NCBI GenBank assembly: GCA_018649885.1
Contig: JABIHA010000094.1
Span: 1-64,000 of the forward strand
DNA length: 64,000 nucleotides
Source of the DNA: Bacteriovoracaceae bacterium
Lineage (GTDB): Bacteria; Bdellovibrionota; Bacteriovoracia; Bacteriovoracales; Bacteriovoracaceae
Direction: 5' to 3'
A model generated the notes under the pieces. The model did not search any database. It was given only the letters and a program-made list of their open reading frames with translations, and was not told where the DNA came from. Position 1 is the stretch's first letter; each line of letters begins with the position of its first letter. Both the position numbers and the translations under genes were made by a program. This document shows, one piece after another, positions 51,512 to 59,687 of the stretch.

Positions 51512-52471
51512 CTAATTCATTAATTTTTTAAGCTCTTCTGTTAGAACAGGTACTACCTTAAATAGATCTCCAACAATTCCATAATCAGCTTTCTGAAAAA
51601 TAGGTGCATCAGGGTCAGTGTTGATCGCTACGATTACTTTAGAAGTTCTCATACCTGCCAAATGTTGAATTGCACCTGAAATTCCACAAGCAATATACAG
51701 AGTTGGTGCAACAGTTTTTCCTGTCTGCCCAACTTGCATTGAGTGATCCGCATAACCTGAGTCAACAGCAGCTCTTGAAGCTCCTACTGTGGCCCCAAGA
51801 ACGTCGGCCATTTCGTGAAGTATTTTAAAATTGTCACTATTTTTCATGGCCCTGCCACCAGAGACAATAATACTTGCTTCAGTTAAATCCAATTTCTCAG
51901 AAGCGCCCTTGATGATCTCATTAACAACAGCTCGGATACTTCCGGCATTTCCTGTGACATCAACAACATTTGCACTTCCACCAGCAGCACTATCTGGCAT
52001 CCCAATAGAGTTTGGTCTTACAGTAACAAAATGTGGTTTTGGCCCATCAAGCTCAACTGTAGCAAGCACTTTGCCAGCAAATAGTGGTCTTGTGCCCTTA
52101 AAGGTTTCACCATCAAAATTGATTTCAACAACTTCAGAGATCATCCCAGCATCAAACATACCTGCAACTCTTGGAAACAAGTCTTTGCCCAGAGATGTTG
52201 ATCCTGCAAATACATAGTCATAAGATCCAGAACTAATCACCTCTTTAAGTGCATTTGCATACCCTTCTGGTGAATAAGTATCAAGGCCTTCACCTTTAAT
52301 CTTATGAATTGTAGTTGCGCCGTGCTTTCCAAGCTCAGCTACTCCATCATCAGAAAGACCATCAAAAGCTACAACTTCTAGTGTATGTGATGATAGTTTT
52401 CCTAATATTTCAAATGTAACGCCTTTAACGGTTCCTGAATTATGTTCCGCGAAGACTAGAATCTTAGCCAT
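51512..52471 (-). CDS. etfA: Electron transfer flavoprotein alpha subunit
   Basis: A 319-residue FAD-binding subunit. The C-terminal FAD domain shows SIIVSGGRAMKNSDNFKILH, GATVGASRAAVDSGY, QVGQTGKTVAPTLYIACGIS, AIQHLAGM and IVAINTDPDAPIF, all canonical. ETF accepts electrons from acyl-CoA dehydrogenases and passes them to the quinone pool. It follows etfB by 16 bp and ends the operon. Confidence 0.97.
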   Translation of the reverse strand: MAKILVFAEHNSGTVKGVTFEILGKLSSHTLEVVAFDGLSDDGVAELGKHGATTIHKIKGEGLDTYSPEGYANALKEVISSGSYDYVFAGSTSLGKDLFPRVAGMFDAGMISEVVEINFDGETFKGTRPLFAGKVLATVELDGPKPHFVTVRPNSIGMPDSAAGGSANVVDVTGNAGSIRAVVNEIIKGASEKLDLTEASIIVSGGRAMKNSDNFKILHEMADVLGATVGASRAAVDSGYADHSMQVGQTGKTVAPTLYIACGISGAIQHLAGMRTSKVIVAINTDPDAPIFQKADYGIVGDLFKVVPVLTEELKKLMN

Positions 52472-52487
52472 TTTATTTTCCTTTTTT

Positions 52488-53276
52488 TTAAATTACTTTT
52501 GCTTCATTTCTCAAAAGTCCTACAACTTCACTGACTACTCCAGCAACTGCATCTTCATCCATGGCCTCAAACTTTTTGCCAGGAGGTTTCTCTGGAGGAA
52601 GATTGAAACTGGAATACTTCACTCTTCTGTCTCCATCAGTTACTCCAACATCTGCAAGTGAGTGTTGTGCTAGTGGCTTTCTTTTGGCCTTCATAATTCC
52701 AGGAAGAGAAGCGTATCTAGGAGTGTTGAGCCCTTTGTTACAAGCAACTACTGCAGGGGTTTTAAGAGAGTAAACTTCAATGCTACCGCCTTCAATTTCC
52801 CGTCTTAACTTGAGATCCTCTCCAGTTTGCTCAAACCCAACAACCATACTAACAGATGGAAGCTCCATCATTTGGCTAAGTAGCTGAGGAACTTGTAAAC
52901 AATCATCATCAATGGCTTGCTTACCGCAAAGAATGAGATCAGGAGTTTTCCCAGATTTCTCTATTCCGCCTTTAATGGCCTTAGCAATACAATAAGAGTC
53001 CAAATTGTCTTCAGCCTCAACAAGTATTGATTCATCAGCACCCATGGCCATCGCTGTTCTTAAAGCTTCTGTGTCTCTTACACTTCCAACTCGTACAACC
53101 GTTACCGTTGATTCGCTTTGAGCGGCTTTAATTTGAAGCGCTTGCTCAACAGCAAATTCATCATATGGATTCATAATCCACTTGATGCTATCAAGGTTAA
53201 TAAAACTACCGTCACTATTAGGAGTGACTTTGGTTTCTGTGTCTGGAACTTGTTTGACACATACAAAAATATTCAT
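52488..53276 (-). CDS. etfB: Electron transfer flavoprotein beta subunit
   Basis: A 262-residue AMP-binding subunit. It begins FVCVKQVPDTETKVTPN, then has WIMNPYDEFAVEQALQIK, DLILCGKQAIDDDCLQVP and VVACNKGLNTPRYASLPGIM with KAKRKPL, the etfB signature. It pairs with EtfA. It starts behind GGGAG, 15 bp after the acyl-CoA dehydrogenase gene, whose product probably reduces it. Confidence 0.97.
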   Translation of the reverse strand: MNIFVCVKQVPDTETKVTPNSDGSFINLDSIKWIMNPYDEFAVEQALQIKAAQSESTVTVVRVGSVRDTEALRTAMAMGADESILVEAEDNLDSYCIAKAIKGGIEKSGKTPDLILCGKQAIDDDCLQVPQLLSQMMELPSVSMVVGFEQTGEDLKLRREIEGGSIEVYSLKTPAVVACNKGLNTPRYASLPGIMKAKRKPLAQHSLADVGVTDGDRRVKYSSFNLPPEKPPGKKFEAMDEDAVAGVVSEVVGLLRNEAKVI

Positions 53277-53291
53277 TGTGTTCTCCCGGAA

Positions 53292-54437
53292 TTAATATTC
53301 TTTAAATATTTCTCTTGAAATGACTAGACGTTGAATTTGTGAGGTGCCTTCATAAATTTGGATCAGCTTGGCATCCCTCATTAACTTCTCGACAGGGTAT
53401 TCCTTACTATAGCCATAACCACCATAAACTTGTACCGCATCCGTCGTTATTTGCATACAGGAGTCCGCAGCAAAAGCCTTGGCCATGGAAGCTACTTTGG
53501 TATTGGGAAGGCCCTGATCCAGAAGCCATGCAGCTTTTGAAACTAAAAGCCTCGAAGCCTCAACTTTTATTCCCATATCTGCAATTATGGTTTGAATAGC
53601 TTGATGTTTAGCAATGGGAACTCCAAATTGAACGCGCTCCTTAGCGTACTGACTAGCACATTCAAGTGCCCTGACTGCACCGCCAAGTGCACATGATGCA
53701 ACCAAAGGCCTTGAATGATCAAGTGTCTTCATCGCTATCATCCACCCCTCTCCAGGGGCTCCTAGCATATTTTCTTTTGGAACTTTTACACCATTAAAAT
53801 TTAGCGATCTTGTATCTGAGCATCTGTGGCCCATCTTATCTTCAGCTTTGCCAATTTCAATACCTTCGCTAGACGCATCTATCACAATACAAGAAATGCC
53901 TTTGTGCTTTAATGCAGGATCAATAGTTCCGTAGACAACAAAAAGATCAGCGTGCCCTGCATTGGTAATCCACATCTTATTTCCAGTGACCACGTAGTGA
54001 TCACCATTATCTTTGATAGTCGTCTTTAGGCCGGCTGCATCGGAGCCATTGCCTGGCTCTGTTAAGCAAAAGCTGGCAAATTTAAATTCATTGGTAAAAG
54101 GGGTTAACCATCTTTTCTTTTGTTCATCCGAGCCCCCAATAATAATGGGAAGAAGTGCCAAGTCATTTGCCATCATGGAAGTGGTCATTCCCATACAGCC
54201 ATAGGCCAAACATTCTGTAATTAAAACGGAGTCAGAAGCAGTAAAACCAGAGCCACCATATTCGGTGGGAATAGATGTATTCATCAAACCAAGCTCCCAG
54301 GCCTTAGCTAGCACATCGCCTGGAAATTTCTTATTATCATCGTACTCTTGAGCTTTGGGATGCATTTCATTGCGTGCAAACTTAAGAGACAATTCTTTGA
54401 TTTCTTTTTGCTCAGAGGTATATTCAAAATTTAGCAT
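53292..54437 (-). CDS. Acyl-CoA dehydrogenase
   Basis: A 381-residue flavoenzyme. FASFCLTEPGNGSDAAGLKT and YVVTGNKMWITNAGHADLFV are FAD/substrate-binding signatures, and the catalytic Glu lies in IQIYEGTSQIQRLVISR. KERVQFGVPIAKHQAIQ is also canonical. It fits medium- to short-chain acyl-CoA dehydrogenases; chain length is not predictable. It starts behind GGGGAG and is co-transcribed with etfB and etfA, which would take its electrons. Confidence 0.94.
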   Translation of the reverse strand: MLNFEYTSEQKEIKELSLKFARNEMHPKAQEYDDNKKFPGDVLAKAWELGLMNTSIPTEYGGSGFTASDSVLITECLAYGCMGMTTSMMANDLALLPIIIGGSDEQKKRWLTPFTNEFKFASFCLTEPGNGSDAAGLKTTIKDNGDHYVVTGNKMWITNAGHADLFVVYGTIDPALKHKGISCIVIDASSEGIEIGKAEDKMGHRCSDTRSLNFNGVKVPKENMLGAPGEGWMIAMKTLDHSRPLVASCALGGAVRALECASQYAKERVQFGVPIAKHQAIQTIIADMGIKVEASRLLVSKAAWLLDQGLPNTKVASMAKAFAADSCMQITTDAVQVYGGYGYSKEYPVEKLMRDAKLIQIYEGTSQIQRLVISREIFKEY

Positions 54438-54455
54438 ACCATTCTCCCCTTATAC

Positions 54456-54923
54456 TTATTCTGGTGAATAGATTTGTGACCCTTTTTCAAAGGACTTTGG
54501 AACGTCAACCATTCTAGCAAGATTACTATAAAAAGGAAGCTCTTTCAGAGGGAGAACAACAAAACTCCTCTCTCTCCACCGTGGATGTGGAACTTTTAGA
54601 CGAGGCAAATCAATAGTTAGATCATCAAGAAATATAATATCTATATCAATAGTTCTGGGGCCCTTATCGATCTGCCTTTGCCTTCCCAACTTATTTTCAA
54701 TGGCATTAACCATATCCAGAACCTGCTCTGGATCATAATTTGGCAATTTAAATTCTGCAACACAGTTGAGAAATAGTGGTTGATCTAAATAATCCACAGG
54801 CACAGATTCATAAATAGAGCTGACTTTTATAAGGTCAAAATCCTTAGATAGCTCGAGCATTGCATTTTTCAGGTTCTGCATGCGATCGCCCAAATTTGAA
54901 CCAAGGGCCAGAACTAAACTCAT
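54456..54923 (-). CDS. folK: 6-hydroxymethyl-7,8-dihydropterin pyrophosphokinase
   Basis: A 155-residue folate-synthesis enzyme. LALGSNLGDRMQNL, SIYESVPVDYLDQPLFLNCV, IENKLGR, GPRTIDIDIIFLDDL and PHPRWRERSFVVLPL are all canonical FolK motifs, including the Asp pair that binds magnesium. Its ATG overlaps the stop of the small lipoprotein gene (ATGA), indicating translational coupling. The acyl-CoA dehydrogenase gene follows after 18 bp. Confidence 0.95.
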   Translation of the reverse strand: MSLVLALGSNLGDRMQNLKNAMLELSKDFDLIKVSSIYESVPVDYLDQPLFLNCVAEFKLPNYDPEQVLDMVNAIENKLGRQRQIDKGPRTIDIDIIFLDDLTIDLPRLKVPHPRWRERSFVVLPLKELPFYSNLARMVDVPKSFEKGSQIYSPE

Positions 54924-55087
54924 TTGTCTTTGCTCTCACTTGGTGTGGGAGTAACAATAGGATTTAGAAATTCACTTTCCCAAGAAGGGATTTCTGTCCC
55001 AGGGGGAGGTGTTGGATCATTTTTAACACCACAACTTGATATCAATAGAGCAATTAAAAATAAAAATGAGGCTTTTTTAAAATTCAA
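54920..55087 (-). CDS. Small lipoprotein (55 residues), possibly LptM-like
   Basis: A short frame starting at TTG 55087. It reads MNFKKASFLFLIALLISSCG and continues VKNDPTPPPGTEIPSWESEF. A basic start, hydrophobic core and lipobox ISSC (Cys 19) are followed by a short Pro-rich mature part. The CGxK...P arrangement just after the lipid Cys recalls LptM/YifL-type small lipoproteins. Evidence for coding: GGGA about eight bases before the start, 11-bp overlap with the upstream gene, and a four-base ATGA overlap with folK. No stop codon interrupts it. Confidence 0.72.
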   Translation of the reverse strand: MNFKKASFLFLIALLISSCGVKNDPTPPPGTEIPSWESEFLNPIVTPTPSESKDK

Positions 55088-56060
55088 CAGTGATTCCCAG
55101 ATTTAAAACATCTGTACCGAGGTCAAGTCTTGCAAACCAGCCTGGAACAAGTCTTTTTAACACCGTCACACCAAAAATAAAAGCACCCTTCTTTTCAAGT
55201 GCTTCTACGTCGGAAATCTCTTTTGTAAGTGCAGCTTCACCCTTAGATGTATCACTGCCATCCCCTGCTGAGGGACTTTTAGCTGTTAGGAAAAGTACTC
55301 CTCCATAGGGCTTTATAAAAATATCGAAAGGTCCTGCAAAGGTATACTTCGCTCTAATTGTAAAACCTGTCAGCGTTGTATCTAAACTTTCATCGGGATA
55401 GCCTCTAAGCACTGATTGGCCAATTGCAACCTCGGCCCAAAGATCATCCCACATCTGATACGCCCATGAACCGCCCCAATAGGTATATCTAACAGTTTCA
55501 CCATCTATATCTGGTGCAGAAATTTTCCCATAGGTAAAAGATAGTAAGTTATCAGTTTTTATTTTTCTCTTGTCATGGTCTTCAAGATCTAAGTTTTCAT
55601 TTAGTATTGCCTCATCATTATACAGATCATCTTCAGAGCCAATCACACCTCCAGACTTATCTTCTTTTTTATCCTGAAGAGCAACAAGACCTGAATCATC
55701 CCCTCTAAAGATTTGCACTTTTAGCTCGCTATCAATTGCGCCCCACAATTTTAGTGAATAAATTTTTAGAATTTTTATACCCGCTTTATCATTTATAATT
55801 TTTGCAGTGACTGCCCTGGCTATAGGCTGTTTTTTATACAGAATTGTTATGAAGTCACCTTTGTCCATTGCCTTGTTGTCATTGGTGAGAATGAGGACTC
55901 TTTTCGTGGGAGAAATTTTTTCAATTGTCTCTTCGAATAACTCAATTTCTCCAAGGGTTGCTTTTGAACTAGAAATTGTATCTACAGCGCTGGCTGCGAA
56001 GCTGGGCAGCATATAAATAGTTAGCCATAGAGCGAAAAGAAATTTTATTAGTCTCAGCAT
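55077..56060 (-). CDS. Exported outer-membrane beta-barrel-like protein
   Basis: A 327-residue protein with signal peptide (FLFALWLTIYMLPSFAASA). An N-terminal domain (about 25-125: TKRVLILTNDNKAMDKGDFI and ILYKKQPIARAVTAKI) precedes an acidic linker. The C-terminal half has alternating aromatic strands (VRYTYWGGSWAYQMWDDLWA, FTIRAKYTFAGPFDIFIKPY) and ends in VEF with terminal Phe. No specific family recognised. The ATG at 56060 begins a proper signal peptide; the frame extends 12 codons further. First gene of the operon ending in etfA. Confidence 0.68.
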   Translation of the reverse strand: MLRLIKFLFALWLTIYMLPSFAASAVDTISSSKATLGEIELFEETIEKISPTKRVLILTNDNKAMDKGDFITILYKKQPIARAVTAKIINDKAGIKILKIYSLKLWGAIDSELKVQIFRGDDSGLVALQDKKEDKSGGVIGSEDDLYNDEAILNENLDLEDHDKRKIKTDNLLSFTYGKISAPDIDGETVRYTYWGGSWAYQMWDDLWAEVAIGQSVLRGYPDESLDTTLTGFTIRAKYTFAGPFDIFIKPYGGVLFLTAKSPSAGDGSDTSKGEAALTKEISDVEALEKKGAFIFGVTVLKRLVPGWFARLDLGTDVLNLGITVEF

Positions 56061-56268
56061 AGAGATAATTTTATATCTTAATGTCACGCAGAGCAATTAG
56101 TTCTGTAGACGATTGTTTAAGAGATTAATAAATATAGAAAATCTACTTTTTTGCAACAAGTCTGAGCTAGAGAATAGTTGACCATAAAGTCTCACCTTTG
56201 ATAGAAATTCTATGTCGAATTCCATTCACGTGTCTTTTTACTAAGACTCTAATTTTTTTATTAGATAT

Positions 56269-56976
56269 GTGGAGAAATTTGCAATTCACGGAGGGATGAT
56301 GCTGGGTGCTGATGCTTTAAACAAACTGACTTGTGCTGATAATAAACATTTTGTTGTTATTGCTGGAAACATAGGCAGTGGTAAGACTACGCTTACTAAA
56401 AAGATTTCGGAAAGATTAGGCTGGAAGCCCCATTTTGAATCAGTTCAAGACAATCCCTATCTTTCAGACTTCTACGACGACATGTCTAGGTGGTCTTTTA
56501 ACCTACAAGTCTATTTTTTAAATCATCGTTTCATGACCCATAGAGACATAGAGGTTTCTGCTAGCAGTTCTATCCAGGACCGCTCTATATATGAAGATGC
56601 TCACATCTTCGCCAGAGCATTGTTCGAGCAAGGTAATTTGTCACCGCGCGACTACGAAAATTACCAAAGGCTCTACCAATCTATGACTCAATTTTTACAA
56701 CCACCATCACTGATGATCTCTCTAAGACGTTCTGTCCCCAAGTTGCTAGAGCGTATTAAGCTTAGGGGCCGAGACTACGAGCAGGCCATACCTGTGGACT
56801 ACCTGACCAGATTAAATCAGTACTATGAAGAATGGTATAGTGCCTACAATATAGGCAAAGCACTTATAGTTGATACAGATGACCTCGATTTCTTAGACAA
56901 TGAGGATCATTTCAATAAATTAGTACACAAAATTAGCGAATCCTTTGATCAGCAAGATCTGTTTTTGCAATATTAG
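56269..56976 (+). CDS. Deoxynucleoside kinase
   Basis: A 235-residue protein of the dCK/dGK family. P-loop GNIGSGKTTLTKKIS, the substrate-base segment FNLQVYFLNHRFM, the catalytic DRSIYEDAHIFA (DRS motif) and the lid LLERIKLRGRDYEQ are all present. It phosphorylates deoxynucleosides for salvage, a useful step when prey DNA is consumed. Start uncertain: GTG 56269 has no Shine-Dalgarno sequence, while ATG 56299 lies four bases after GGAGG. Confidence 0.9.
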   Translation: MEKFAIHGGMMLGADALNKLTCADNKHFVVIAGNIGSGKTTLTKKISERLGWKPHFESVQDNPYLSDFYDDMSRWSFNLQVYFLNHRFMTHRDIEVSASSSIQDRSIYEDAHIFARALFEQGNLSPRDYENYQRLYQSMTQFLQPPSLMISLRRSVPKLLERIKLRGRDYEQAIPVDYLTRLNQYYEEWYSAYNIGKALIVDTDDLDFLDNEDHFNKLVHKISESFDQQDLFLQY

Positions 56977-57139
56977 ACTAAAATATTTCCATCAAGAAAA
57001 CCTAGGCAAATTTGTCCACTTATTCTCCTATTAAGAGATAAAAACTCTCACACCTTCAAGTTTAAAAAAACCTCGTCCGATAGATTATCCAAGAGAGTTA
57101 TTACTTTTACGGAACTGTGCGAAAAGTTAGGAGAGAATT

Positions 57140-57775
57140 ATGTCTTTATTAAAATTATTAGCAATACTAGGATTACTTAGTATGGTTGCATGTTCAACAC
57201 ACGAAGATGAAGCCACAAGCGAAAATGATGATGGAATTGAACTTGTTGAAGAGGATGAGGAACTAGATGGTTCTGAAATTGTCCTTGACGATGATTTAGT
57301 TGAAGAAGGAGAGGTACAAGAAATCTCCGACGCTGATTTAGAAGAAATTTCTGAAAGTGTTGATGACATGTCTATTGTCCACAACAATGCAGAAGGAAAA
57401 GGATTCGCCACATACAATATACAAAAGGGTGACACCCTTATGTGGATCGCATTCAAAATATATGGAGACTATACTAAGTGGAGACACTTAGCTCATGTTA
57501 ATACAGACAGTATTAGTAATGCCCACAGAGTTATGCCTGGGGCCGTTATTAAATATATGCCACCAGTACAAGAATTTGATTGGAACCCCACAGGGAACCC
57601 TTATCTAGTTAAAAGAGGTGATACTCTTGGGACTGTTTCAAAAGATGTTTACGGAGTGATGAGTAGATGGAAAGAGATTTATGAGCACAATAGACCGCTT
57701 ATAAGAAACCCGAATCTAATCTTCGCTGGCTTTACAATTTACTACATGGCTGATGATTCAGTAGCAATGAAGTAA
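57140..57775 (+). CDS. Lipoprotein with two LysM-like modules
   Basis: A 211-residue lipoprotein (lipobox MVAC, Cys 18). An acidic linker (residues about 20-75, Asp/Glu-rich) leads to two LysM-type units: YNIQKGDTLMWIAFKIYGDY to GAVIKYMPP and YLVKRGDTLGTVSKDVYG to GFTIYYM. LysM units bind peptidoglycan GlcNAc residues, so it likely tethers the outer membrane to the wall. It starts behind GGAGAG and is followed by a hairpin. Confidence 0.87.
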   Translation: MSLLKLLAILGLLSMVACSTHEDEATSENDDGIELVEEDEELDGSEIVLDDDLVEEGEVQEISDADLEEISESVDDMSIVHNNAEGKGFATYNIQKGDTLMWIAFKIYGDYTKWRHLAHVNTDSISNAHRVMPGAVIKYMPPVQEFDWNPTGNPYLVKRGDTLGTVSKDVYGVMSRWKEIYEHNRPLIRNPNLIFAGFTIYYMADDSVAMK

Positions 57776-57806
57776 AAAAAGACTTTTCTTTCTTAAACAA
57801 ATAATC

Positions 57807-57834
57807 AAAGGGTCATGCTACGCATGGCCTTTTG
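57807..57834 (+). terminator. Terminator of the LysM gene
   Basis: AAGGGTCATGC, loop TAC and GCATGGCCTTT pair over 11 positions with two G-U wobbles, followed by a short T-run. Confidence 0.6.
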
Positions 57835-57862
57835 GCGTTATGAGTCTGGATAGGTAATTTCC

Positions 57863-57891
57863 TTCAAATCACCCTCTTTCACTGCTACTAT
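57863..57891 (+). promoter_or_regulatory. Promoter placing the start site at the ATG of the M48-like gene
   Basis: TTCAAA (57863-57868) and TACTAT (57886-57891) are separated by 17 bp. Six bases then precede the ATG at 57898, so transcription should begin about at the A of ATG. No Shine-Dalgarno sequence is present. A leaderless mRNA is predicted. Confidence 0.5.
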
Positions 57892-57897
57892 CTTAAA

Positions 57898-58671
57898 ATG
57901 AGAACTCTTCCACTTCTTTTAATGATCATTTTTTTGCTGCAATCCTGCGCATTTTTATTAGGAGATAATGAGCAAAATATCTCCGCAAAAACTGAGTGGA
58001 AAAATGAAGATTATTCTGATCAACTAAACTGGATTGGAAATGTTTTTATTAACTCAAGCCAAAAAGGTACAATAAAAATCTCTAAGAAAAGTAAGAAGTA
58101 CCTTGGTGAGGTGATCCTCAATCTTTCAAATAATAATTCTCTCGTATTGAAGAAAAAGCTTAGCTACGAAATCATCATAATAAAGCATTCAACTCCATTT
58201 TATTTTTCACTCCCAAATGGAAAAATCATTTTATCAAGTCAAATAATCTCAAAGTATATCGAACATGAAGGTCACCTATTGGCCATCCTCAGCACAGAAA
58301 TCCTCAGAAGCAATAAAATGGCTTATGTAAAAACAAAACTTATTCCAACTGAGTTTATACCCCTCGAAAAAATGATGTTCATTCTGCGACTGCCTATTTC
58401 TATAAAATCAGAGCTGAACAAGTGGGCCTATTACTGCATGAGAAGATCTGGTTACAATGGAATGCATATTCTGAGTTGGATACAAAGACAAAATAAGAAG
58501 ATGCACGATTTTGTTCTTATGCTTGGAGATGCTAAGTCAATTGCTCTCGAGGAAACAATCTTTAAAACATTTATAATCGACAAGAAAAGTAGAGAGTCTT
58601 CTCTTAAAAAGAGATCTAACTCCTCGAAAAAATTCTATAAATTCATTGGGGAGATTAAAAAACACTCATGA
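57898..58671 (+). CDS. Lipoprotein resembling an M48 metallopeptidase without its active site
   Basis: A 257-residue lipoprotein (lipobox LQSC, Cys 17). The segment PFYFSLPNGKIILSSQIISK, then YIEHEGHLLAILSTEILRSN, parallels the M48/BepA pattern of N-A-x-SLPGG-x-I-x-x-x-x-G-L then the HEIGH helix, but HExxH reads STEIL. The two zinc His are therefore missing, as is a clear downstream Glu ligand. It may be a non-catalytic scaffold. It overlaps the amgK-like gene by four bases, implying a shared role. No Shine-Dalgarno sequence. Confidence 0.62.
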   Translation: MRTLPLLLMIIFLLQSCAFLLGDNEQNISAKTEWKNEDYSDQLNWIGNVFINSSQKGTIKISKKSKKYLGEVILNLSNNNSLVLKKKLSYEIIIIKHSTPFYFSLPNGKIILSSQIISKYIEHEGHLLAILSTEILRSNKMAYVKTKLIPTEFIPLEKMMFILRLPISIKSELNKWAYYCMRRSGYNGMHILSWIQRQNKKMHDFVLMLGDAKSIALEETIFKTFIIDKKSRESSLKKRSNSSKKFYKFIGEIKKHS

Positions 58672-59687
58672 TAAAACTAGAACAATCTGAAACACTACTT
58701 GTTAAAGAGTTAGTAAAAAAATCGATAGAAGAAGAGCGAGTAAGCTTTGGAACTATCCAAAATATTTCAAGGCTTACAGGAGATGCTTCCACAAGGAGAT
58801 ATTACAGAGTTCAAAATTGTAATAACTCACTGGTTGTATGTTTTGACACTCCTGCTGAGCATAAGGAAAATTGCACCTTTACAGAGGTACATCAATTTTT
58901 GGAGCAAAACCAAGTTAGAGTCCCTAAAATATACGACAGCGACTACAATGCTGGGTATTTTCTCGAAGAAGATCTTGGTAACCTTACATTACTTCATAAA
59001 CTTTCATCAATAAACTCTAGCGGTGATGAATATCAACTATATGAAAAGGCAATCGATTTAGTAATCGCAATGCACTCTATTCCAATCGAAAAATACAAGA
59101 ATTTAAATTTTTACAATTTATCTTTTAATGAAGACAAGCTTATGTCAGAGGTTGATTTCACCAACCAACATTTTATAAATAACTATCTAAACTATAGTGT
59201 AACAGATGAGGAGTCTAATTTTATTAGATCGTCATTTGTCGAAATTTGCAGACTTATTGTTGGGGAAAAAATGATCTTCACTCACCGTGATTATCATTCA
59301 AGAAATTTAATGAGCGTAGATGATGAACTTGTTGTCATTGATTTTCAAGATGCACGAATGGGAGCACCTCAATATGATCTCGTTTCACTATTAGAAGATT
59401 GCTATTACCAATTAAGTGAAAGAAATAAAGAAAAATTACTTTTAAAATATATAGAATCATTTCCCACTTTGGACTTTGAGCGTTTTCATTTTATATATGA
59501 TCTAATGGCAATACAGCGAATTTACAAAGCTGTAGGAAGCTTCTCTTATATTTATTTTACAAAATCTGATAAGAGGTATCTTAAGTACATTGGGTATGGC
59601 ATGGAAAAAATAAAATCAATATTAATGAAATATCCCGAGTACAGCGAGCTTAGAAAAACCATATTCAATATTTATTATGGGAATTGA
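58668..59687 (+). CDS. AmgK-like sugar kinase (N-acetylmuramate/N-acetylglucosamine anomeric kinase)
   Basis: A 339-residue aminoglycoside-phosphotransferase-fold protein. The N-terminal SRLTGDASTRRYYRV is the AmgK-type nucleotide loop; the catalytic loop is FTHRDYHSRNLM and the metal-binding motif is VIDFQDARMGAPQYDLVSLL. AmgK phosphorylates free MurNAc at C1 in the recycling route that bypasses de novo MurNAc synthesis. The following nucleotidyltransferase overlaps it by 11 bp, the usual AmgK-MurU arrangement. Substrate identity is by family and context. Confidence 0.85.
   Translation: MIKLEQSETLLVKELVKKSIEEERVSFGTIQNISRLTGDASTRRYYRVQNCNNSLVVCFDTPAEHKENCTFTEVHQFLEQNQVRVPKIYDSDYNAGYFLEEDLGNLTLLHKLSSINSSGDEYQLYEKAIDLVIAMHSIPIEKYKNLNFYNLSFNEDKLMSEVDFTNQHFINNYLNYSVTDEESNFIRSSFVEICRLIVGEKMIFTHRDYHSRNLMSVDDELVVIDFQDARMGAPQYDLVSLLEDCYYQLSERNKEKLLLKYIESFPTLDFERFHFIYDLMAIQRIYKAVGSFSYIYFTKSDKRYLKYIGYGMEKIKSILMKYPEYSELRKTIFNIYYGN

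Noticed and set aside
57063-57083. TCCGATAG before the LysM gene as a sigma-28 promoter
   Set aside because: The upstream element is poor (TCAA at 16 bases) and the -10 lacks two consensus bases.
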